Of a stretch of DNA of 64,000 bases, positions 24,951 through 32,525 are shown one piece after another. Within the stretch, counting starts at the first letter, position 1, and every line of letters begins with the position of its first letter. Source of the stretch: Lentisphaeria bacterium (lineage in GTDB: Bacteria > Verrucomicrobiota > Lentisphaeria > Victivallales > Victivallaceae); the NCBI GenBank assembly GCA_017450705.1, contig JAFSTC010000001.1, positions 34,653-98,652 of the forward strand. The letters are read 5' to 3'. The notes below the pieces were generated by a model, which did no database searches, was not told the origin of the DNA, and saw only the letters and a list, made by a program, of their open reading frames with translations. The position numbers and the translations under genes are program-made.

Positions 24951-26381
24951 ATGGATCGTGACAGGATGCAAAAAATCATTGCTCGGTACGGAGAGCCGTT
25001 CCTCAAAATGAAAACGGCTCTGAAGCTCAACTGCACATGTTTGTGTAAATTGCTCAAATCCTCGTGGCGTGTACGGTACATCCGGCCGTTGAAGCGGTAC
25101 GAACGGTACAGCGTATTCGGAACGTGGGTGGAGCTCAGGGAAGATGCCGTTCTCAACCGCCTCAAGGCATTGGCTATGACCGTCGCTCCTTCTGACTGTA
25201 ATCGAACGTTGATCTGCACGGCTCTGACCCACGCCGCGCTTAACGGGATCGTGAGGCTCTTCCGGTGCGAGATCGGGATCGATAACTTTCCGCTGCCGCC
25301 CTGCCGCTTCATACACCTGCGGGATCATCTGCTGGTATTCGACAAGGATGCGCGGCGCTTTAACGGCGTTCCGTTCTCGCCGGAGTTCAACAGCCGCAAC
25401 CGGATCAATCTCCCCTACAACCCCGAGGCCAAGTGTCCGCGGTTCATCAACGATCTCGTCCTGCCGATGCTCGAGAACAAAGACGATCTGCTGCTTATCC
25501 AGCTCTATTTCGGGCAGTGTCTTCTCCACGCGAACATCAGCCAGACGTTTTTGATCATCTCCGGGCCCGCGGAGATCGGCAAAAGCGTTCTGGTGAACAT
25601 CATCGAAGCCATCGTCGGCAGCGAGAATGTCACCGAACTGCATCTGGATCGTCTGGCGAGTCCCTTCGAGCTTGCCGAGTATGCGTCGAAAATCCTGCTG
25701 ACCGCCAAGGATGTTAACAACGATGCCCTGAGCGCCAACAATATCAACGCCTTGAAGAAATACACCGGCAACGATTTGCTGACGGCCGAACAGAAGAACC
25801 GCAACAGCCGTATTTATGTCCGCGGCAACTTCAACATCATCATCACCGGCAACGGCGATCTGGCGTTGAACCTCGGGAACAGCAGGGATGCCTTCAAGCG
25901 GCGCATGATCTGGATCGACTGTCGGAAACCGGAGAACTTCAAGCGGATCGAAGGCTTTGATAAGCTGCTTCTTGATGAAGAGCGAGAGGGGATACTGGCA
26001 TGGGGTATCGATGGCGCCTTGAAACTGCTGTGCTCCGGCGGGATCATCGTCAAAGGCAAAAAGCAGGAAGAGGCCATCGAATATTTGCTGGACGAATCTT
26101 CTCCGGTCGAAACGTTCATCAGGGAACGCGTCGTTTACGATCCCGACAACTCGATCCTTTCCCGGGATGTTGTTCCCGCCTTCTACAATTTCGCCCGGTA
26201 TATCGGCTGGAACAATGACGCGGTGGTCCATTTGAGCCCCCGGCAGATCGAACAGCGATTCAGTCAGGGTATGCTCCGTCTGCGTCCGGAGTGCCGCTAC
26301 AGCACGAACATCAAGGTTCCGGGCTCCATGAAGCTGCTGCGCGGTTATATGCACTGTAAAATCTGCGATATTAAATTTTGA
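24951..26381 (+). CDS. SF3 (D5-like) replicative helicase, C-terminal primase-helicase type
   Basis: The 476-residue product has a D5_N-like helical lead and an SF3 ATPase core. Walker A is Gly-Pro-Ala-Glu-Ile-Gly-Lys211-Ser. A strand-loop with Leu-Thr-Ala-Lys-Asp-Val-Asn fits Walker B, and motif C is Asn-Ile-Ile-Ile-Thr-Gly-Asn. An Arg-Arg-Met-Ile-Trp-Ile sensor/Arg-finger stretch follows. Such helicases unwind the origin of phage and plasmid replicons, usually fused to a primase; no primase domain is seen here, so a host or separate primase would be needed. The start follows AGGAGATCATAAA and is one base from the previous stop. Confidence 0.82.
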   Translation: MDRDRMQKIIARYGEPFLKMKTALKLNCTCLCKLLKSSWRVRYIRPLKRYERYSVFGTWVELREDAVLNRLKALAMTVAPSDCNRTLICTALTHAALNGIVRLFRCEIGIDNFPLPPCRFIHLRDHLLVFDKDARRFNGVPFSPEFNSRNRINLPYNPEAKCPRFINDLVLPMLENKDDLLLIQLYFGQCLLHANISQTFLIISGPAEIGKSVLVNIIEAIVGSENVTELHLDRLASPFELAEYASKILLTAKDVNNDALSANNINALKKYTGNDLLTAEQKNRNSRIYVRGNFNIIITGNGDLALNLGNSRDAFKRRMIWIDCRKPENFKRIEGFDKLLLDEEREGILAWGIDGALKLLCSGGIIVKGKKQEEAIEYLLDESSPVETFIRERVVYDPDNSILSRDVVPAFYNFARYIGWNNDAVVHLSPRQIEQRFSQGMLRLRPECRYSTNIKVPGSMKLLRGYMHCKICDIKF

Positions 26382-26450
26382 GGATAAAAACTTCCGTATA
26401 TCCGTATATTTTCAGCCGCGTTCTTCACGCATGCGGCATGTGATATCCAA

Positions 26451-26466
26451 GTTGTCGTCAGACAAC
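26451..26466. promoter_or_regulatory. palindrome GTTGTC-GTCA-GACAAC
   Basis: Perfect six-base arms in the intergenic space between the SF3 helicase gene and the convergent helicase-like gene. They repeat the TTGTC/GACAA motif found at 22285-22330. Confidence 0.5.
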
Positions 26467-26545
26467 CTCTCGACCGGCTCCTCCTGCGTCAGCGTGGGTG
26501 GGGCTTTTTCTTCGGTGCGCCCATTTCCTTCGCTGTTCCATGTCC

Positions 26546-28594
26546 TTATCGTGATCCTTCCCGTACTGGCTGAAACAATGCCTGCTCGTCCCCTTCAACC
26601 GGGCAGAACATCGCGGACTGAGATCGAAGCACATCGCCCAGAAACGGTGATGGCTCTTCCGCATGACCGCAAGAGTCACGATAATAACTGATGACCAGTT
26701 CTTTTTCGGCCCGCGTGACGCCCACGTAAAGCAGGCGGCGCTCCTCCTCATAATCGCCTTGTGGATCGGGGATGACGGAAGCATTGACCCCGGCGATGAA
26801 CACTTTTTTGAACTGCCGCCCCTCCGATCCGTGCAAGGTCAGCAGATGAACGTGATCCCGCTGTTCTTCAGGTTCCGTTTCCTCCTGGGCCGAAAAAGTC
26901 AGAAGATCCAAGAACACGCTCAGATCGTCGCCTGATTTTTTCAGCAGTTTTCGGCATAATCTCCGGAAATCCTGAATATCCTGTTCGGCCTCGGGATTGG
27001 CTGCGGCAAATTCGGTCAAAAAGATTTCCATCAAAGCGGTCAGAGACGATCTCCTCATTTCCACAAAGCGTTGATTCACAGATCCCAGAACTTTCTCGAA
27101 CCAGTGACCGTGTGCAGTCTGTTTGACGTCATCATCATCGTCATCGAACCAGAACAGGGTGTCGTAGATCCATCCATCGGCATCTTCGAGTGCGGCAAAA
27201 AATTCCGGCCAAAACTTCTCGGGGATCAGAGGTTCGTCCAAGGCGCTCATGGTCAAGTGATTCGGGGCGTCAAGGAACCGCAAATGACGAATCACGGACT
27301 GGATCACAGGTCTTTGCAGCAATGGAGTCCCGCTGCCGGAGCTGACCGGAATGTTCTTTTCGATCAAGGCTTCTCGAATCGGATGCAGAGACTCGTGATT
27401 CCGGGCAAGGACAGCGATATCCGAATATTTCAAAGGGCGCGGCTGAGATGAATGATCGGCGGCAAGTTCGATCGACGACGCTATGAATTCTGCCTCATGA
27501 GCAGGATCCGGGCACTCTTTTACCACGACTTTGGTTCCATCGGGATCAACCGCCTTCAACGTCTTAGGCTTACGATTCGGAGCGGGAGAGATCACATGTT
27601 CCGCGACGTCCAGGATGGCTTGCGACGACCGGTAATTGAGCGTAAGGGAAAAACGATGCACCTCACAGCCCAGAGAGTCCAGCCAGTCGTTCACGGGGTT
27701 CTCAGCTTCCCGCCCTCCGCAGATGCTTTGATCAGAGTCTCCCGCCAGAAAAAGATTCCGGTAACGCGAGGTAAGCAAGTCCAGCAGTTCGAGTTCAGAA
27801 GCAGTAAGGTTCTGAGAGCCGTCAACGAGGACATAGCGGTACCGGTCGGCGATTTCATGACACGCAGCCTCGTCATTCTTCATCAGCCAGACAAGTGCTT
27901 GGATCAGGTCGTCAAAATCCAGCAGACAGTTTTCGCGCTGGTAACAGAGGAAAGCGAACAACAAGGGATCATCGCTCTCCGCCCAGCCCATCAGAGCCGA
28001 AATATAAGGGGATGTACGTTTCTTTTGCCGGATGATCTCTTTGATTCCTGCGCCTGACAACTTACCATCAACGGCGGGGGTGTGAGTCCGGTTCCAAGTA
28101 AGAAACAGGTTCCAGTCGTCCTCGTTCATGACCCGAAAATCCTGAAATTCATACGGCAGCAGATTCCGGAACTTACGAAGACTCCCGTAAGCAAACCCAT
28201 GAAGCGTCGCAACATAAGGTCTCTCCTGCGGTCTTTCGTTTAAGAAGGCCCGGGCAATCTGATCCACGGCATGATTCGTAAAAGTCAAAATCAAAGGTCT
28301 GTGTATCCCGTCCCGCCTGTAATGGATCAGGTAACGGGCACGGAATACGAGCGCGGTTGACTTCGCAGTTCCAGGTCCGGCTTCCACATAGTTGACCCCC
28401 TCCGTAGACAGAACGATCGCTTTTTGTTCTTCACTGAGTTTGTCAAAGCCCATTGCGGAAAGAGCGGTTTCAGATCTGTTAGCGGTGGCGGTGTCGATCC
28501 GTTTTGATCCGCAGTAAGGACAACGGACAACAGCGGTCTCTTCCGAAAAAGATTCCCGCTCGCACTGGTGACAAATAATGTGTGTCGTATCCAT
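26546..28594 (-). CDS. UvrD/Rep-like SF1 helicase protein with zinc ribbon and degenerate motif II
   Basis: The 682-residue product begins with a zinc ribbon (Cys8, Cys11, Cys25, Cys28), then the UvrD fold: Q motif Leu-Ser-Glu-Glu-Gln, Walker A Gly-Pro-Gly-Thr-Ala-Lys-Ser (73-79), motif Ia Leu-Thr-Phe-Thr-Asn, motif III Gly-Asp-Ser-Asp-Gln-Ser-Ile, motif IV Asn-Tyr-Arg-Ser, and motif VI Tyr-Val-Gly-Val-Thr-Arg-Ala. Motif II, normally Asp-Glu-x-x-Asp/Gln-Asp, is Asp258-Gly-Ser-Gln-Asn262, so the catalytic Glu and following Asp are gone. Motif V also has Glu for Lys. The rest of the fold is intact, so a regulatory or DNA-sensing role is possible. It is convergent with the replication operon. 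Confidence 0.78.
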   Translation of the reverse strand: MDTTHIICHQCERESFSEETAVVRCPYCGSKRIDTATANRSETALSAMGFDKLSEEQKAIVLSTEGVNYVEAGPGTAKSTALVFRARYLIHYRRDGIHRPLILTFTNHAVDQIARAFLNERPQERPYVATLHGFAYGSLRKFRNLLPYEFQDFRVMNEDDWNLFLTWNRTHTPAVDGKLSGAGIKEIIRQKKRTSPYISALMGWAESDDPLLFAFLCYQRENCLLDFDDLIQALVWLMKNDEAACHEIADRYRYVLVDGSQNLTASELELLDLLTSRYRNLFLAGDSDQSICGGREAENPVNDWLDSLGCEVHRFSLTLNYRSSQAILDVAEHVISPAPNRKPKTLKAVDPDGTKVVVKECPDPAHEAEFIASSIELAADHSSQPRPLKYSDIAVLARNHESLHPIREALIEKNIPVSSGSGTPLLQRPVIQSVIRHLRFLDAPNHLTMSALDEPLIPEKFWPEFFAALEDADGWIYDTLFWFDDDDDDVKQTAHGHWFEKVLGSVNQRFVEMRRSSLTALMEIFLTEFAAANPEAEQDIQDFRRLCRKLLKKSGDDLSVFLDLLTFSAQEETEPEEQRDHVHLLTLHGSEGRQFKKVFIAGVNASVIPDPQGDYEEERRLLYVGVTRAEKELVISYYRDSCGHAEEPSPFLGDVLRSQSAMFCPVEGDEQALFQPVREGSR

Positions 28595-28742
28595 TTTTTT
28601 CTCCGTCTTTGTGTTGGTTTCGGGTTACCCAATACTATCTGCGGAGAAAGTAAAAAAACAACACGATAACATACTTTCCATAAGAGAGATATATTTTGTC
28701 CTCCCTCTGGCGCGCTGTTGAGGCAATCAAGTTGCCCGTTGC

Positions 28743-29363
28743 TCAGATCTTTTCCGGATCGCTTTGTCGTTTTCCATACTGCGAGACGAAAAACTTGCGA
28801 GTGGTGCTGGGCGTGGTATCTTCCGGGATGTATTTGGTGACGTATGCCATCTGCCGGATCATCGTTCTTCTGGTCGTCTCAAAGTCTCCCTTGCGCCTTG
28901 CCAGCATATAGCCGTTGGGACGCAGATCTCCGTTCATATCTCGATTGCAGGGATAGACCAGCTGCTTCTCGTGGACTTCCTCCGGCGTCAGGCCCAACGC
29001 GTTGCCCCAATGCCTCTCCGCCTTTTCGATGATCCTCTGTCTGCTCTCGTGTTTCTTCGCATCGGTAAGCATGTTAAGGTGGTAGTGCTGATGGGGTTGC
29101 TCTTTCTGTTCCCTGCGTCCTATGTACTGCGGATCATAGCCTTCCCGTCTGAGTTCTTTCGTCAATCCCTGTAATGCTCTGGAAAAGTCTCTGTTGCTTC
29201 CATCGGCATCCATCTCCTGCGGATACCTGAAATCCATCCTCGTCTGCATCACTCTCCCATGTCTTCCGCTCATGTAATCTATCATCTCAATTCCTTTGTT
29301 CAGATAGGTTTTGTAAAATCTGTATCCTGTTTCTTTCTGTTCTGTTATCTTCTTCCTTGACAT
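28743..29363 (-). CDS. inovirus Gp2 / YagK-YfjJ-like protein (Rep-related)
   Basis: The 206-residue product resembles the C-terminal domain of inovirus Gp2 and prophage YagK/YfjJ proteins. It has an Arg-Met-Asp-Phe-Arg strand, a helix rich in Lys/Arg (Leu-Thr-Lys-Glu-Leu-Arg-Arg), and a His-Gln-His-Tyr-His-Leu-Asn-Met strand similar to the HUH metal motif of replication initiators. A later Val-Thr-Lys-Tyr helix could hold the Tyr nucleophile. It may nick the element origin, but the HUH assignment is only suggested by sequence. A weak promoter-like TTGCGG/TATAGT pair lies upstream on the minus strand (29473-29447). Confidence 0.6.
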   Translation of the reverse strand: MSRKKITEQKETGYRFYKTYLNKGIEMIDYMSGRHGRVMQTRMDFRYPQEMDADGSNRDFSRALQGLTKELRREGYDPQYIGRREQKEQPHQHYHLNMLTDAKKHESRQRIIEKAERHWGNALGLTPEEVHEKQLVYPCNRDMNGDLRPNGYMLARRKGDFETTRRTMIRQMAYVTKYIPEDTTPSTTRKFFVSQYGKRQSDPEKI

Positions 29364-29657
29364 GGTAATCCTCTTGTAGTGAATGTGTTATTGGGAAATG
29401 TGAGGTTCTTGTAAAGAGAGTGTTTGTGTAGTTGTTATATACATGTACTATACAGAATCCCCTTGGACCGCAAGCTCAGATTAACCTCAAAGTTTTGTTC
29501 CCGAGTTAGGTACCGACATATTATAGTACATCGGCAAAAAAAGATGCGGTAAAAATCACGTGCAAATGGAAGTGCAACGGGGAGGATGTGTTTTTCGTGC
29601 CGGAGTAAAAAAACACAATCGTTCGGGATAGTATAACTCACCCACGGAGGAATGAAA
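29364..29657. other. AT-rich divergent intergenic region of the element
   Basis: It separates the Gp2-like gene (-) from a small gene (+). TACATGTA (29440-29447) overlaps a minus-strand TATAGT, and a plus-strand TATAGT lies at 29522-29527. No gene is seen. The low GC and symmetric motif fit a regulatory region or origin. Confidence 0.4.
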
Positions 29658-30089
29658 ATGAGTACGAAAAATGAGTTCGAGGATCCCGTTGTACCGGAAG
29701 AAGGAAGCAAAATGGAGAGTCGTGCGCCGGAAAAAAAAGAATTCGGTTTTGTCGTGGAGCAGATGGTAACTGAATCGACGCCGCTGCCCGAGATCGAGAA
29801 AAGCATCAACAACTTTTTCAACGAGATGGGAAGCGAACTGGCCAAGGCGTGTCATATAAAAAAGGCGGCCATAGAAACCGGGATCCGCTACAATGGACGC
29901 AAGAAAATACTTGAAGGTCAGTGTTATGTCCCCAAAGCGACCAACGAGAATGTGATCGACCGGCTGTATTACCTGGGGAAAGCGATCTGGCGGGGGCAGC
30001 CGACAGAGCCGCATAGCTTTTCCCTTTTCACTGTTGATGAGCCCGACCGCATGGACGGCAATGGCGAGAGAGAGGGCATCAGTTTGTGA
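29658..30089 (+). CDS. small hypothetical protein of the element
   Basis: The 143-residue product is acidic in its first 35 residues and helical in the middle (Ile-Asn-Asn-Phe-Phe-Asn-Glu-Met), with no known motif recognised. The start at 29658 is preferred over ATG 29652 because GGAGGA is seven bases from the former and only one from the latter. It is the last coding gene of the element before the strong terminator at 30157. Confidence 0.5.
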   Translation: MSTKNEFEDPVVPEEGSKMESRAPEKKEFGFVVEQMVTESTPLPEIEKSINNFFNEMGSELAKACHIKKAAIETGIRYNGRKKILEGQCYVPKATNENVIDRLYYLGKAIWRGQPTEPHSFSLFTVDEPDRMDGNGEREGISL

Positions 30090-30156
30090 GCCCTGCACGA
30101 TACTTCGCCGCAAAAATGACTGCCCCGGTTTGAATTTGGAAAAATGCTTTTACGGA

Positions 30157-30190
30157 ACGGCCCCTCCCGTTGAAGCGGGAGAGGCCGTTT
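30157..30190 (+). terminator. terminator at the right side of the element
   Basis: ACGGCCCCTCCCG (30157-30169) pairs with CGGGAGAGGCCGT (30176-30188) with one G-U pair, followed by TTT. Confidence 0.7.
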
Positions 30191-30274
30191 CAGTTGTTCA
30201 GTCGAGTTTTTGGTGAGTCCTTACGGCTTCCCGGAACGATGCCGGAGGGGGCGGGGACGGCAGACGAAGCGAGA

Positions 30275-31471
30275 CTATTCAAGCCGGCCGGTGTAGCGCC
30301 GGGCGCCGGAGTCGTCGAATTTGGAGGAAAAGAATTTGTTCGCGGCTTTTCTCCGCGCGGTCAGCCACCGGCAGGCGGCGGGCTTGCCGACCTGCTGGAC
30401 GACCCAGAGATTCAACTGTTTCGTCCTCCAGTTGACGGTACAGACCGTTCCCCAGGCACCGCCGTGCCCCATGGTACCTCTCGCGAAATCGACATCCAGA
30501 CCGAGAGAGTACGAACCGAGTTCGGGCGGACGGGTGGAGGTCGCCAGCAGGGATTTCACAGTCTCCTCCTTGAGGATCCGTACGCCGTTGTCGCCGATGC
30601 CGAGGTTCATCAGCATCCGGTAGAACTTCAGCTGATCGGGGACGGTGGTCCAGAGACCGGCGCCGGCGGAGGGATAGACGCCGGGTCCGTTGTGCGGGAG
30701 CGGCATCCAGCGGTCGAAACTCAGAAATTTCGGCGGAGCCCCGTCGCGGATGGCATACAGGGAAATGGCGCGGGCCAGCTGTTCATCGGTTGGATTGAAG
30801 GTGGTGTCCTTCATGCCGAGAGGATCGAGCACCCGCTCCTTGAGAAAGACATCCCAGGGTTTGCCGGTGACGGCCTTGATGACGGCGGCGCCGATGTCGA
30901 TCCCTGTGTTGGAATACCGGAATTTTGTACCGGGCTCGAAGAGAAGCGGATTGGCGGCCGCTTCGCGCGCGGTATCCCGAAGCGGGAGGCCGGGCCAGCC
31001 TTTGACTTTCTTGGTGGGGATCTCGAAGGGGAAACCGCCGGTATGATTCATCACCATCCGGACGGTCAGGACGTTTTTCGCCGGGATAAGGACGCGTTTG
31101 CCTTCGGCATTCCTGACGGCGATTTTAAGTTCGGCGAATTCCGGCAGGAATTTTGCGACCGGGTCGTCGAGCGAAAGTTTGCCTTCCTCGACCAGGATGG
31201 CGACGGTGACGCCGCAGAAGCCCTTGGTCTGGGAACACTGCATGAAAGTTCGGTCAAGGGACATCGGAATCCGGCGCTCGACATCGGCCCAGCCGAGACA
31301 GGCGATCTCCTGCCGGCCGCCCTGCGAAAGGACGCTTATCGCACCGGGAAGCTCCCCGGAATCGATCCACTGTTTCAAGGCGGCGGCGACGAAAGAAGAC
31401 CGCTGGTCGGCAGCCCCCGAAGTGAAGGTGAGCGCGGCGGCGGCAATCAGAAAGATCTTTTTGAATTTCAT
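30275..31471 (-). CDS. exported serine hydrolase, beta-lactamase (class C-like) family
   Basis: The 398-residue product begins with a signal peptide (Lys-Phe-Lys-Lys then a hydrophobic run, cleaved near Ser-Gly-Ala). The serine beta-lactamase/DD-peptidase fold is shown by Ser-Gln-Thr-Lys in place of SxxK, Tyr-Ser-Asn (YxN), and Gly-His-Gly-Gly near the end (in place of KTG). Such proteins are esterases, D-aminopeptidases or carboxypeptidases, and seldom act on beta-lactams. The start at 31471 follows GCGGGAATAT; an upstream in-frame ATG would hide the signal peptide. It is the first chromosomal gene after the element. A role in releasing acyl groups from polysaccharide is possible from context only. 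Confidence 0.8.
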   Translation of the reverse strand: MKFKKIFLIAAAALTFTSGAADQRSSFVAAALKQWIDSGELPGAISVLSQGGRQEIACLGWADVERRIPMSLDRTFMQCSQTKGFCGVTVAILVEEGKLSLDDPVAKFLPEFAELKIAVRNAEGKRVLIPAKNVLTVRMVMNHTGGFPFEIPTKKVKGWPGLPLRDTAREAAANPLLFEPGTKFRYSNTGIDIGAAVIKAVTGKPWDVFLKERVLDPLGMKDTTFNPTDEQLARAISLYAIRDGAPPKFLSFDRWMPLPHNGPGVYPSAGAGLWTTVPDQLKFYRMLMNLGIGDNGVRILKEETVKSLLATSTRPPELGSYSLGLDVDFARGTMGHGGAWGTVCTVNWRTKQLNLWVVQQVGKPAACRWLTARRKAANKFFSSKFDDSGARRYTGRLE

Positions 31472-31571
31472 GATATTCCCGCAGTTTTTGACCGATAAAT
31501 CATGGCCGGTTTCGATCAATGCCGCCGATCCCTTTTTTCCCGACGGGACCCTTCTTGCCCCTGCCCGCGCG

Positions 31572-32468
31572 TCACTTCAGCGAAGCGCAGGTGTACAGCG
31601 CCATGGCGGTCAGCATCAGGAGCGCCATCAGCCCGCGCTGGATCCACAGCCGCGGGGAGACCATCGGTTCGGTTTTTTCCACGCCGAGCCGGATCAGCAG
31701 GATGCCCAGCAGCACGGAAATCACGCCGCGGCCCGCCTGCATGACGCTCCCGAACACCACCCCGATCAGGCCGTAACACGTCATCAGGAACAGAATCGAG
31801 GTAAAATAGAACGCTCCGTAAGGAATCGTATCCAGCATCGGTTTTTTCCGAAACGGGTACTTCCACGTTGCCGGCAGCGCCGCCAGCGCCAGCGCCGTGT
31901 AGGAAACGCCGATCACGCCGAACGAATTGGTCATCATGGATTTCCCCGGCATCATCAGCATCATTTCGGCGATACAGCTGTCGCAAAGCGCGTAAAAGAG
32001 CACCGACAGCATCAGCCAGAAAACGCTCCGCGGCGCAAGATGTCCGCCGGAAAAATTCATCCCGACGGCCGCGATCGTGCACAGGACGATCGCCAGCCAT
32101 TGCAGTGAGGAAACAGGTTTCCCCATCAGAACGGCGATCAGGGCCAGAACGATCAGCTTCAGCCCCAGCAGCGAGGAAGCGCGCGAGGCCTCTAACTGCT
32201 TGATCACGATGAAGAAACTCGTTTGCGCGATCAGGAAGAAGCCCACATTTCCCGCCAGCAGCAGAAGAAACCGCCGATCGTTCAGCGGGATCGGCTGAAA
32301 AAAGAGGCTTGCCAGCAGCATGATGACCCCGCCGACCCCCATCACCAGCTGGGAATGCACCGCCAGCTGAACCGGATCACCGTATTTCCGGACATGGGCG
32401 CGGGAAAAAACGAAACTGATGCTGATCAAAAGTGCGGAGAGCAGCCCCGCGGCGATTCCGGAAAACAT
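31572..32468 (-). CDS. DMT-superfamily (EamA-like) transporter
   Basis: The 298-residue product has ten hydrophobic segments in two related halves, the topology of drug/metabolite transporters. Characteristic features are the helix-ending Ser-Arg-Ala-Ser-Ser-Leu-Leu-Gly after segment 3, and a Gly-Ser-Val-Met-Gln-Ala-Gly-Arg-Gly segment in the second half. The substrate is unknown; members carry metabolites or sugars across the inner membrane. Its start lies 57 bases after the SSS symporter stop, so it may be cotranscribed. Confidence 0.78.
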   Translation of the reverse strand: MFSGIAAGLLSALLISISFVFSRAHVRKYGDPVQLAVHSQLVMGVGGVIMLLASLFFQPIPLNDRRFLLLLAGNVGFFLIAQTSFFIVIKQLEASRASSLLGLKLIVLALIAVLMGKPVSSLQWLAIVLCTIAAVGMNFSGGHLAPRSVFWLMLSVLFYALCDSCIAEMMLMMPGKSMMTNSFGVIGVSYTALALAALPATWKYPFRKKPMLDTIPYGAFYFTSILFLMTCYGLIGVVFGSVMQAGRGVISVLLGILLIRLGVEKTEPMVSPRLWIQRGLMALLMLTAMALYTCASLK

Positions 32469-32525
32469 TTCTTTCTCCTTTCCGTTTGGAATTTCAAAAC
32501 CGTATTCATGAAAACGACCGATCCG

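Noticed and set aside
30090..30274. Right attachment site of the element at tRNA-Leu
   Set aside because: I looked for a copy of the tRNA 3' end (CCCACCTCCGGTACCA) near 30.1-30.3 kb, near 57.2-57.5 kb and near the right edge and saw none by eye; a computed search is needed.
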